A DNA stretch of 64,000 nucleotides. Origin: Pseudomonas guariconensis (lineage in GTDB: Bacteria; Pseudomonadota; Gammaproteobacteria; Pseudomonadales; Pseudomonadaceae). The first letter of the stretch is position 1. Every line of letters starts with the position of its first letter. The notes under the pieces were generated by a model. The model did no database searches and was not told where the DNA came from. It worked only from the letters and a program-made list of their open reading frames with translations. The stretch is taken from positions 40,928 through 104,927 of the forward strand of contig NZ_JAMYBK010000019.1 in NCBI RefSeq assembly GCF_024127895.1. The letters run 5' to 3'. The position numbers and the translations under genes are program-made. Of the stretch, positions 25,694 to 32,925 are shown one piece after another.

Positions 25694-25939
25694 TCAATGT
25701 ACTGATTGGTCGTCGCTGGGGCCGAAAGATGTCATCCACTGGGTGATGTCCGACTGGCGCCAGGCAACCGAGTTGGGTCCTATCTTAACCTGTTTTGGGA
25801 AGGTGCCTTCCCTTATTCGCGTGTGGACCGTGTTGCGACCCATTCCTGTTACGCGCAACACCTCATCGAGGCGCAGCAGTCGGTCAATACCTTCTGTGTT
25901 TGTGCTCTTTTCGAGGCGATTGACCTTCCGTGAAAGCAA
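25694..25939 (-). CDS. AlpA-family DNA-binding protein
   Basis: About 81 aa with an AlpA/excisionase-type winged HTH: DRLLRLDEVLRVTGMGRNTVHTRIREGTFPKQVKIGPNSVAWRQSDITQWM. Such proteins are usually phage or island excision activators. No ATG precedes the domain; the frame opens with a TTG at 25939 and no SD is visible, so the start is uncertain. The TTG overlaps the left half of the palindrome in front of hicA, so this gene and hicAB share a regulatory region. No integrase is nearby, which suggests an island remnant or a co-opted regulator. Confidence 0.65.
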   Translation of the reverse strand: MLSRKVNRLEKSTNTEGIDRLLRLDEVLRVTGMGRNTVHTRIREGTFPKQVKIGPNSVAWRQSDITQWMTSFGPSDDQSVH

Positions 25940-25953
25940 CTAAAATTAGTTGC
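25936..25953. promoter_or_regulatory. Candidate hicAB operator
   Basis: GCAACTAA-AA-TTAGTTGC, 8-base perfect arms, centred 24 bases before the hicA start and covering the likely alpA start. HicB-type antitoxins bind such operators to repress their own operon. Confidence 0.65.
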
Positions 25954-25968
25954 ATGAAAGGGGTCGAA

Positions 25969-26205
25969 ATGTCCAGGCAAGAAAAGCTGCTGAACAAGCA
26001 AGCTGGGTTCACTTGGTCGGAACTGGTCACGCTGCTGCGCGGGCTTGGATACCGCCAGATCGAGGGCGATGGCAGCCGGGTGAAGTTCGATAACGGTAGC
26101 CCGCAGGCGATGATCAACCTGCACAAGCCGCACCCCGGCAATGAGCTGAAGGCCTACGTTAAACGCCAGGTGATAGAGCACTTGAAAGCAGGAGGATTGA
26201 TCTGA
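25969..26205 (+). CDS. hicA: HicA-type mRNA interferase toxin
   Basis: A 78-aa dsRBD-like HicA toxin that would cleave mRNA. Seen: WSELVTLLRGLGYRQIEGDGSRVKFDNG and LHKPHPGNELKAYVKRQVIEHL. The position of the catalytic His in the classic GSHxxF motif is Arg (GSRVKF); a His-rich segment follows (LHKPHPG), as in a subgroup of HicA proteins. The ATG at 25969 has AAAGGGG 5 bases upstream. It overlaps hicB (TGATG), the standard toxin-first order. Confidence 0.9.
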   Translation: MSRQEKLLNKQAGFTWSELVTLLRGLGYRQIEGDGSRVKFDNGSPQAMINLHKPHPGNELKAYVKRQVIEHLKAGGLI

Positions 26206-26546
26206 TGAGCACCATGTTGCAGCACCGGGGCTACTACGGCTCGATTGAGGCCAGCCCTGAAGACGATTGCCTGTTCGGCAAGCTCCAGTTCATTCGCGCC
26301 CTCGTCAGTTATGAGGGCGAGACGGTTGCCGAGCTGACCAAGGCGTTTCGCGATGCAGTGGACGACTACCTGGATACCTGTGTGTCGCTCGGACAGGAGC
26401 CGGAGACTCCGTGCAAGGGGTCGTTCAATGTGAGGGTCGGGCATGACCTGCACCTGGCGGCCAGTGTGGCAGCTAGCCGGCAAAACATTTCTTTGAATGA
26501 CCTCACCCGCAAAGCGCTTAGCGAGTACCTGGGGCATCACGCATAG
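26205..26546 (+). CDS. hicB: HicB-type antitoxin
   Basis: A 113-aa antitoxin with the partial RNase H-like HicB fold (YYGSIEASPEDDCLFGKLQFIRALVSYEGETVAELTKAFRDAVDDYLDTC) and a C-terminal ribbon-helix-helix domain (GSFNVRVGHDLHLAASVAASRQNISLNDLTRKALSEYL) that would bind the operator upstream of hicA. Coupled to hicA by stop-start overlap. Confidence 0.92.
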   Translation: MSTMLQHRGYYGSIEASPEDDCLFGKLQFIRALVSYEGETVAELTKAFRDAVDDYLDTCVSLGQEPETPCKGSFNVRVGHDLHLAASVAASRQNISLNDLTRKALSEYLGHHA

Positions 26547-26554
26547 CCAGCAAT

Positions 26555-26580
26555 AAAAAGCCCGCACTGCTATGCGGGCT
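26555..26580 (-). terminator. Terminator of the patatin-like gene
   Basis: AGCCCGCA-CTGCTA-TGCGGGCT with TTTT on the minus strand after the stem. It lies 76 bases past the patatin-like gene and 13 bases past hicB, so it may also stop hicAB poorly (no T-run on plus). Confidence 0.8.
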
Positions 26581-26655
26581 AACGTAGGGGAGCGGATGAG
26601 CCTTCACTGTGCAGGGCAGGGCGTGAAAAAAGCGTGAAGTCTACCGGCATGCCCG

Positions 26656-27735
26656 TCACAAGGCTTGCAACCGTTCGTGCAGCCGCCCGCTGGCGATCAG
26701 CTCGAGCAGTTCGTCGCCCAGCCGCTGGCTTTCGGCGATAGCCTTGTACCAGTAGCGCTTGCGCGCCGGCGCATCGCCCATGAAACGCTTGAAGTCGTTG
26801 CGGTCTGGCAGCTTGCCGTAGGGCAGGGCGGCCAGGTACTGCGGCGAGGGCGTGACCAGCAGCACGTTCTGCAGGCGCGTGGCATCGCCCCGGCGCCAGG
26901 GCAGGGCCTTGTCGAACCAGCCGGGCACCACCTTGTCGGTGAAGTGCGGATAGAGCACCAGGTCGTCGCCGCGATAGGGCAGGTCCAGGTGGTAGTCCAG
27001 CAGGCCGCCGTCGCGGTAGGTGCCCGCGCCTGCGCCCGGGATGTCGCGCACGCCTTGCATGACCATGGGGATCGACCCCGAGGCGAGCAAGGCGTGGCGC
27101 AGGTTGGCCAGATCCAGGGGCAGGCAGCGCGAAGGGAAGTCGGTCAGTTCGTCCAGCGGCGGTGCCGCGCGGCCATCGTGCAGGATCACCCGCTCGAAGT
27201 GCCGGGCCAGCCGTGGCCGGCCCAGCAGGTTGCTGGCGATCACCGACGACAGGCCCATGCCCAGGCGCCCCCGATGATCGTCGGCGAGCAGGCCGTGGCT
27301 TTTGACCACCATGATGTTCAGGCGGTAATGCGCGTTGCCCAGGATCTGCCCGTCGCGGCCTTGCAGCAGGTCGTCGAGCATGCGCTGGCAGCTCTGGCTG
27401 ACCTCGGCCGGGGTCACGCCCTTGGCGAAGTCCTGCTCGGTGTACAGCTCGCCCAGGTGGCGCAGGCCCGCGACCGGGTCGTCCAGGCAGGCGCTGGCGA
27501 AGCGCCAGGCGCCGATCGACGCGCCGATCAGGGCGCGTTGGCGTGGTGCCGAGGGCAGCCATTCGCCGAACAGAGCCAGGTCCAGGCCCTGGATGCCCAG
27601 CGGCTTGGGGCCACCGGCCGCGCCTGGCAGCACACCCACGTCGATGGCCCGCAGGCCGCGTTCGCGGATCTGCCGCAGGGCACGATGGCCGGCCTTGAAG
27701 GTCAGGGCAGGGTATTTGACGTGGATGGCGCTCAT
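26656..27735 (-). CDS. Patatin-like phospholipase
   Basis: A 359-aa protein with the patatin Ser-Asp dyad: nucleophile Ser73 in GASIGAW (GxSxG) and Asp242 in YRDGGLLD. Expected to be a lipid acyl hydrolase; substrate unknown. No signal peptide or membrane helix, so cytoplasmic unless exported by another route. The oxyanion glycine loop is only loosely recognisable before Ser73 (IQGLDLALFG). The ATG at 27735 (MSAIHVKYPAL) is preferred; the frame is open a further 113 codons but covers the promoter region of the PepSY operon. Confidence 0.82.
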   Translation of the reverse strand: MSAIHVKYPALTFKAGHRALRQIRERGLRAIDVGVLPGAAGGPKPLGIQGLDLALFGEWLPSAPRQRALIGASIGAWRFASACLDDPVAGLRHLGELYTEQDFAKGVTPAEVSQSCQRMLDDLLQGRDGQILGNAHYRLNIMVVKSHGLLADDHRGRLGMGLSSVIASNLLGRPRLARHFERVILHDGRAAPPLDELTDFPSRCLPLDLANLRHALLASGSIPMVMQGVRDIPGAGAGTYRDGGLLDYHLDLPYRGDDLVLYPHFTDKVVPGWFDKALPWRRGDATRLQNVLLVTPSPQYLAALPYGKLPDRNDFKRFMGDAPARKRYWYKAIAESQRLGDELLELIASGRLHERLQAL

Positions 27736-27848
27736 GGTGGATCTCGCGGGCAACAAGCGGGTCATTATAGGGTGTTCGGGGGCGCGAAGCGGCCCCCAGG
27801 CTGCGCTATCATGACGCCGCCTGCCTTCAGGTTGAATTAAGGACCCCC

Positions 27849-27862
27849 GGTTAGTCTTAACC
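27849..27862. promoter_or_regulatory. Inverted repeat before the PepSY operon
   Basis: GGTTA-GTCT-TAACC, 37 bases before the first PepSY gene. A possible binding site for the response regulator encoded two genes downstream; inference only. Confidence 0.35.
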
Positions 27863-27898
27863 CCGTAGACAACTTGTACATCTCGATGGAGAGAACCC

Positions 27899-28207
27899 AT
27901 GAAGACTTTGACTGCCCTGTTCGCCGCCGCCGCCCTTGCCCTGGGTGCCAACGCCGCTTTCGCCAAGGATGTCCAGCCCGATGAAGTGGTCAAGCTGGTC
28001 AACGCCAAGACCATCAAGTCCCTGGACGAGCTGAAGGCCGCCGCCGTGGCCAAGCACCCGGGCGCCACCGTCACCGATTCGGAGCTGGAAAACGAATACG
28101 GCCGCTACATCTACAAGGTCGAGCTGCGCGACACCCAGAACGTCGAATGGGACGTGGACCTGGACGCCAAGACCGGTGAAGTGCTCAAGGACGAACGGGA
28201 CAACTGA
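27899..28207 (+). CDS. Periplasmic PepSY-domain protein
   Basis: A 102-aa exported protein: signal peptide MKTLTALFAAAALALGANAAFA (cleavage ~22), then a PepSY domain (~50-100) with AAAVAKHPGATVTDSELENEYGRYIYKVELRD and the closing DVDLDAKTGEVLKDE. PepSY domains often bind metals or inhibit proteases. First gene of a four-gene unit with a second PepSY gene (stop-start overlap) and a two-component system. SD GGAGAG. Confidence 0.88.
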   Translation: MKTLTALFAAAALALGANAAFAKDVQPDEVVKLVNAKTIKSLDELKAAAVAKHPGATVTDSELENEYGRYIYKVELRDTQNVEWDVDLDAKTGEVLKDERDN

Positions 28208-28521
28208 TGATTGACCTCCCGCGAACGGCGCGCTACCTGGCACTTGCGCTGATGGCCGCCTGTTCGCTGGCGGGTGCCCGTGATCTCGACCAGGACGAAG
28301 CCCTCGAACTGCGCCAGAAGGGCATCATCCTGCCGTTGGAACAACTGCTCGAATCGGCCCTGGGGCGCTACCCCGGGGCCCGCCTGCTGGAGGCGGAGCT
28401 GGAAGAAAAGCACGGCCGCTACGAGTACGAGGTCGAGCTGCTGACCCCGGCCGGCGTGGTCCGCGAGATCAAGCTCGACGCCCGCAACGGCGCGCTGCTC
28501 AAAGACGAGGAAGACGACTGA
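28207..28521 (+). CDS. Second periplasmic PepSY-domain protein
   Basis: A 104-aa paralogue of the preceding protein with a signal peptide (YLALALMAACSLAGARD) and a PepSY domain ending IKLDARNGALLKDEEDD. The acidic tail and the parallel arrangement with the first PepSY protein suggest the two act together, perhaps as sensors or modulators of the kinase downstream. The ATG overlaps the previous stop (ACTGATGA), and the next gene starts immediately after its stop codon. Confidence 0.86.
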   Translation: MIDLPRTARYLALALMAACSLAGARDLDQDEALELRQKGIILPLEQLLESALGRYPGARLLEAELEEKHGRYEYEVELLTPAGVVREIKLDARNGALLKDEEDD

Positions 28522-29190
28522 ATGCGCCTGCTGCTTGTCGAGGACAACGTTCCCCTGGCCGACGAACTGATCGCCGGCCTGCAACGCCAGGGCTATGCCG
28601 TGGACTGGCTGGCCGATGGCCGCGATGCGGTATACCAGGGCCAGAGCGAACCGTACGACCTGATCATCCTTGACCTGGGCCTGCCGGGCTTGCCGGGGTT
28701 GGAGGTGCTGAGCCAGTGGCGGGCGGGTGGTCTCGGCGTGCCGGTGTTGATCCTCACCGCCCGCGGCTCCTGGGCCGAGCGCATCGAAGGGTTGAAGGCC
28801 GGTGCCGACGACTACTTGAGCAAACCCTTCCATCCCGAAGAGCTGCAACTGCGCATCCAGGCGCTGTTGCGCCGCGCCCGCGGGCTGGCCAACCAGCCGA
28901 CGCTGGAGGCTGCCGGCCTGCACCTGGACGAAAGCCGCCAGTGCGTGACCCGCGAAGGCGTCGACATCCAGCTGACCGCTGCCGAGTTCCGCCTGCTGCG
29001 CTATTTCATGCTGCATCCACGGCAGGTGCTGTCCAAGAGCCACCTGGCCGAGCACCTCTACGATGGCGAGACCGAGCGCGACTCCAATGTCCTCGAAGTG
29101 CATGTCAACCACCTGCGGCGCAAGCTCGGGCGCAGTGTGATCGAGACCCGGCGCGGCCAGGGTTACGTCTATGCCGGGAGCGCCGGGTGA
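28522..29190 (+). CDS. carR: OmpR/PhoB-family response regulator (CarR-like)
   Basis: A 222-aa regulator: receiver domain 1-115 with phospho-acceptor Asp51 (LIILDLGLPGLPG), conserved Thr in LILTARG and Lys in LSKPFHPEE, then a winged-helix DNA-binding domain (TAAEFRLLRYFMLHPRQVLSKSHLAEHLYDGETERDSNVLEVHVNHLRRKLG). In sequence and context it resembles the calcium-responsive CarR of P. aeruginosa; orthology is inferred from memory of that locus and should be treated as probable. Overlaps the kinase gene by GTGA. Confidence 0.82.
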   Translation: MRLLLVEDNVPLADELIAGLQRQGYAVDWLADGRDAVYQGQSEPYDLIILDLGLPGLPGLEVLSQWRAGGLGVPVLILTARGSWAERIEGLKAGADDYLSKPFHPEELQLRIQALLRRARGLANQPTLEAAGLHLDESRQCVTREGVDIQLTAAEFRLLRYFMLHPRQVLSKSHLAEHLYDGETERDSNVLEVHVNHLRRKLGRSVIETRRGQGYVYAGSAG

Positions 29191-30506
29191 AGTCGATCCA
29201 GGCGCGCCTGAGCCTTGGCCTGGTCGCGGTGCTGGTGGTGGTCGGGCTGGCCCTGGCCCAACTGAGCCTGTGGCTGTTCGAAGTCGGCCTGCAACGCTAC
29301 CTGGAGGCCGGCCTGCGCAAGGAAAGCGAGAACCTGCTGGTGGCGCTGGTGCGTGGTCCTTCCGGCTTGCAGCTGGACGAGCGGCGCATCTCCGCCGCGT
29401 ACCAGCGGCCGTTTTCAGGCTACTACTTCCGTATCGATTTCGACCAGGGCACCTGGCGTTCGCGTTCGCTGTGGGACCTGGACATGCCCAGGCCGGCAGC
29501 GCCAGGCCTGGAGGACAGCCATGAGCTGGGACCGGAGGGCCAGCAACTGCTGGCGTTTCGCGCCGACTACCGACGGCTGGGCCAGGACATTTCCATCAGC
29601 GTCGCCCAGGACTATTCGCCGGTGCGCGACGGTTTCCGGCGCATGCAGCAGATTGGCCTGGGCCTGGGCCTGGTGGCGCTGGTGCTGGTGCTGGTGCTGC
29701 AGCGCATCACCGTGACCCGTTCGCTGCGCCCGCTGGAACGGGCACGCCAGCAGATCGCCCAGTTGCAGCAGGGGCAGCGCTCGCAGCTGGATGCCGAGGT
29801 GCCCAGCGAACTGCAGCCATTGGTGGACCAGATCAACCACCTGCTGGCCCATACCGAGGACAGCCTGCGCCGTTCGCGCAATGCCCTGGGCAACCTCGGC
29901 CATGCGTTGAAGACGCCGTTGGCCGTGCTGCTCAGCCTGGCCGCCAGCGAACGCCTCAGGGACCTGCCCGAGGTCCGGGCGCAGATGCGCGAGCAACTGG
30001 AGCAGATCCAGCAGCGCCTGGCCCGTGAGCTCAATCGCGCGCGCCTGGCCGGCGATGCGCTGCCCGGCGCCCAGTTCGATTGCGATGCCGAGCTGCCGGG
30101 GTTGCTCGCGACGCTGGGCATGATCCATGGCGAAGGCCTGCTGCTCGAGCGCGACGTACCGCCGGGATTGCTTCTGCCCTGGGATCGTGAAGACTTGTTG
30201 GAGCTGCTCGGCAACCTGCTGGACAACGCCTGCAAGTGGGCCGACAGCGAAGTGCGCCTGGGCATCGCACCGACCACCGAAGGTTTCCAACTGTGGGTCG
30301 ATGACGACGGCCCTGGCATCCCCGAGGCGCAGCGCCTGCAGGTGCTCGAGCGCGGTTCGCGGCTGGACGAGCAGGTCGACGGGCATGGCCTGGGGCTGGG
30401 CATCGTGCGGGATATCGTCGAAGCCTGGGGCGGCCGGCTATCGCTGCTGCAAAGCCCCCTCGGCGGGTTGCGGGTGAGCATCGACCTGCCGCGCAGGGGC
30501 CGCTGA
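29187..30506 (+). CDS. carS: Sensor histidine kinase (CarS-like)
   Basis: A 439-aa inner-membrane kinase partnered with the regulator upstream. TM1 is near 8-30 (LGLVAVLVVVGLALAQLSLWLF), a ~120-residue periplasmic sensor follows, TM2 is at ~155-175 (IGLGLGLVALVLVLVLQRITV), then HAMP-like, phosphorylation helix with His239 (NLGHALKTPLAVL) and ATPase domain with N box (LLGNLLDNACKWA), DDDGPGIP and GHGLGLGIV. The GTG start at 29187 overlaps the regulator stop. The H-box reads GHALKTPL, typical of the PhoQ-type subgroup. Signal probably a divalent cation; inference. Confidence 0.85.
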   Translation: MKSIQARLSLGLVAVLVVVGLALAQLSLWLFEVGLQRYLEAGLRKESENLLVALVRGPSGLQLDERRISAAYQRPFSGYYFRIDFDQGTWRSRSLWDLDMPRPAAPGLEDSHELGPEGQQLLAFRADYRRLGQDISISVAQDYSPVRDGFRRMQQIGLGLGLVALVLVLVLQRITVTRSLRPLERARQQIAQLQQGQRSQLDAEVPSELQPLVDQINHLLAHTEDSLRRSRNALGNLGHALKTPLAVLLSLAASERLRDLPEVRAQMREQLEQIQQRLARELNRARLAGDALPGAQFDCDAELPGLLATLGMIHGEGLLLERDVPPGLLLPWDREDLLELLGNLLDNACKWADSEVRLGIAPTTEGFQLWVDDDGPGIPEAQRLQVLERGSRLDEQVDGHGLGLGIVRDIVEAWGGRLSLLQSPLGGLRVSIDLPRRGR

Positions 30507-30539
30507 GGCCCAGAGGCAAGCTTCAAGCCGCAAGCTTGC

Positions 30540-30749
30540 AGCCCCCCCCACTTCAATAAAATTGCAGTACAGACGCATTTTTTTGAATTGGCCCAGGTCC
30601 CCCGCCGCCCGGCACAATCCCTCGCGAAACTTTCCAGTTTTCATCTCCATGGACGGAGCCCATTACGCTATTGCATCCGCAATACAGGGCCCAGGCCGGT
30701 TCCGCTGGGCTTTCTTTTTAATCAGAAAAACTACGATCAAATCACTTCG
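30540..30749 (+). promoter_or_regulatory. Structured leader of the HPP-CBS gene
   Basis: Non-coding leader holding a small hairpin TATTGC-ATCC-GCAATA (30668-30683) followed by an intrinsic-terminator-like hairpin GCCCAG-N10-CTGGGC and TTTCTTTTTA (30689-30720), 30 bases before the HPP-CBS ATG. A terminator placed between promoter and gene suggests attenuation or a riboswitch. No known riboswitch consensus is recognised. Confidence 0.5.
30689..30720 (+). terminator. Intrinsic terminator inside the HPP-CBS leader
   Basis: Stem GCCCAG/CTGGGC with loop GCCGGTTCCG and a U-rich tail, upstream of the coding start rather than after a gene. Confidence 0.65.
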
Positions 30750-31907
30750 ATGTCTGCCTCGCGTCCCGAAAGTCGTCTGCAGCGCCTGCTTCCGGCGCCC
30801 CTGAACATCCCTCCGAGAGAATGGCTGCGCGCCGGCACCGGTGCGCTGCTGGGCCTGTTTCTCGCCGGTTGGCTATGCAGCATGGCCTATGGCCCGTCCA
30901 TCGCCCTGCACCTGCTCGGCCCCCTGGCGGCCTCGGCGGTGCTGGTGTTCGCCGTGCACTCCGGGCCGCTGGCCCAGCCCTGGCCGGTGCTGGGCAGCTA
31001 CGCTATCGCCTGCGCGGTGGGCCTGGCCATGCGCCAGGGCTTCGGCGCCGAACTGTGGGTGGCCGGCGCCGCGCTGGGGCTGTCGATCCTGGTGATGTGC
31101 CTGCTGCGCTGCCTGCACCCGCCGGGCGGCGGGGTGGCGGTGAGCGCGGTGCTGGCGGATTCGGGGCTGGTGGCCCTGGGCGACCACCTGCTCGAACCGG
31201 TCTTGCTCAATGCACTGATCCTGGTCACGGTGGCGGTGCTCTACAACCGCCTTACCGGCGTGCGCTACCCCAAGGGCGCCTTGCCGCGCAAGGACCTGCA
31301 CCACACCCACGACCCCTTGCCGAGCGAGCGGGTCGGGGTGAGCAGCGAAGACCTCGACCTGGCCCTGGAAGAGCTGGGCGAGTTCGTCGACGTGACCCGC
31401 GACGAACTCGAACGCATCATCCTGGCCACCGAGCAGCATGCCTTGCAGCGTAGCCTGGGCGGCATCACCGCCGCCTCGGTGATGTCCCGCGACGTGCAGT
31501 TCGCCTCGCCTGCGACGACCCTCGAGCAAGCCTGGGCAATGCTCTCCAGCCACCACCTCAAGACCCTGCCGGTGCTGGAAGGTGGCCGCCTGGTGGGTAT
31601 CGTCAGCCTCAGCGACCTGGTCGGCCCGGCCATGGCCCGTGCGCGCTTCAGTTGGCGCGGCCTGTTCCGCCGCCAGGTGGTGCGCATGGAGCAGGTGATG
31701 AGCCGCCGGGTGATCAGCGTCAGCAGCCGGCATCCGCTGGATCGCCTGCTGCCGCTGCTCAGCGAGCAGGGCCTGCACTGCCTGCCGGTGCTCGACGGTG
31801 ACACCTTGGTCGGCGTGATCACCCAGACCGACCTGATCGCCGGCCTCAAGCGGCACCTGCTCAATGCCGCCGCACAGCGCTCAGATAACCGGGTCCCAGC
31901 GCTGTGA
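30750..31907 (+). CDS. HPP-family membrane protein with two CBS domains
   Basis: A 385-aa inner-membrane protein: HPP domain with at least four TM helices (~22-165; GTGALLGLFLAGWLCSM, LLGPLAASAVLVFAV, LGLSILVMCLLRCLHPPGGGVAVSAVL contains the family HPPGG signature), then a tandem CBS pair (~240-375; ITAASVMSRDVQFASPATTL and MEQVMSRRVISVSSRHPL). CBS domains usually sense adenosyl nucleotides. HPP proteins have been linked to nitrite transport in plants, but the bacterial substrate is unknown. The ATG at 30750 has no clear SD. Its last 27 bases overlap the end of the LysR gene on the other strand. Confidence 0.86.
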   Translation: MSASRPESRLQRLLPAPLNIPPREWLRAGTGALLGLFLAGWLCSMAYGPSIALHLLGPLAASAVLVFAVHSGPLAQPWPVLGSYAIACAVGLAMRQGFGAELWVAGAALGLSILVMCLLRCLHPPGGGVAVSAVLADSGLVALGDHLLEPVLLNALILVTVAVLYNRLTGVRYPKGALPRKDLHHTHDPLPSERVGVSSEDLDLALEELGEFVDVTRDELERIILATEQHALQRSLGGITAASVMSRDVQFASPATTLEQAWAMLSSHHLKTLPVLEGGRLVGIVSLSDLVGPAMARARFSWRGLFRRQVVRMEQVMSRRVISVSSRHPLDRLLPLLSEQGLHCLPVLDGDTLVGVITQTDLIAGLKRHLLNAAAQRSDNRVPAL

Positions 31908-32747
31908 CCAATCGCTGTCGCCGGCTGCCACCAGCCGGCGCAGTACGCTGAAGGCCTGCTGCAGTGCCTCGCTGTCACGCTTGCGGGCGTAGACCAGGAA
32001 GGTCGGGTAGGTGAACTCCGGGGCCTGCGGCACCCGCTCGAATATGCCCCGCTCCAGGTAGGCCTGGACCACCCGCGTGCGGAAATAGCCGCTGCCGCCC
32101 TGGTCGAGGATGAACTGCAAGGCCAACGGCCCGAGGTTGAAACTCAGCGCCGGGCGTGCGCAGTCGGGCAGGGCGGCATCGTGCTGGCGGCGGAACGCCT
32201 CGCCCCAGTCGATGTAGATGTACGGCTCGGGTCGGTCGACCCGGCGCACGCGGATCAGCTTTTCTTCCATCAACTGCTCCACCTGCAGCCCCGGGCCGTA
32301 GGTCGGCTGGTACACCAGCGCGGCGTCGAGCAGGCCCATCTCCACCTTGCGCAGCAGCGACTCGCCATCGCTCACTTCGCTGCGGATGGCATGGCTGGGC
32401 AGTTCGTGGTGCAGCGCGCTGACCCAGTCGAGCATCATCGGGTTGCCCAGGCTCACCTCGCCACCCACGTGCAACACCTGCTGGCAGCCTTGGGGCAGTG
32501 GCAGGTCGCGGCGTGCGGCTTCCCAGGTCTGCACCAGTTGGTTGGCGTAGGTGACGAACGCCTCGCCGTCGCTGGTCAGGCTGGCACCGTTGCGGCTGCG
32601 CACGAACAACTGGCAGCCGAGCTGTTGCTCCAGGCGCTGGACCCGTGCGGTGATGGCCGTCTGTGACACGAACAGGCGTTCGGCGGCGGCGACCAGGCTG
32701 CCGCAACGCACGATTTCCAGAAAGGTACGGGCCTGATCGATATCCAT
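31881..32747 (-). CDS. LysR-family transcriptional regulator
   Basis: A 288-aa LysR regulator: HTH at 1-60 (MDIDQARTFLEIVRCGSLVAAAERLFVSQTAITARVQRLEQQLG) and a type 2 periplasmic-binding-fold effector domain. Divergent from the propionyl-CoA-synthetase-like gene with a 178-base gap, the usual placing for a regulator of that gene. The ATG at 32747 begins the HTH; the frame extends upstream but over the intergenic region. Overlaps the 3' end of the HPP-CBS gene by 27 bases tail to tail. Confidence 0.9.
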   Translation of the reverse strand: MDIDQARTFLEIVRCGSLVAAAERLFVSQTAITARVQRLEQQLGCQLFVRSRNGASLTSDGEAFVTYANQLVQTWEAARRDLPLPQGCQQVLHVGGEVSLGNPMMLDWVSALHHELPSHAIRSEVSDGESLLRKVEMGLLDAALVYQPTYGPGLQVEQLMEEKLIRVRRVDRPEPYIYIDWGEAFRRQHDAALPDCARPALSFNLGPLALQFILDQGGSGYFRTRVVQAYLERGIFERVPQAPEFTYPTFLVYARKRDSEALQQAFSVLRRLVAAGDSDWSQRWDPVI

Positions 32748-32894
32748 TGAAGCGGCTCTGTGGCTGACGGGGAGCCCTATTCTAGGCCTTTGCACCGTAA
32801 TGGGGCGACTGCCTCGTGCAATCTTGCATATCGGTTGCGACTTAAGTCCGATGGCGAGCGTAGGGTGCCGGTCCATACTCAGGGTTCGCCCTTC

Positions 32895-32906
32895 AATAAC
32901 AACAAG
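32895..32906 (+). promoter_or_regulatory. Hfq/Crc-type motif in the prpE leader
   Basis: AATAACAACAAG, four perfect AAN triplets, 19 bases before the prpE ATG. Matches the AAnAAnAA motif bound by Hfq with Crc in carbon catabolite repression in Pseudomonas. Confidence 0.6.
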
Positions 32907-32925
32907 TACCGGGTTGCAAATCGAC

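Noticed and set aside
25694..26546. Active prophage
   Set aside because: AlpA and HicAB alone, with no integrase, capsid, tail or lysis genes, do not support a prophage.
30650..30820. Leader peptide starting at ATG 30650 before the HPP-CBS gene
   Set aside because: No SD, no codon run typical of attenuator peptides, and the frame runs past the HPP-CBS start; a non-coding structured leader fits better.
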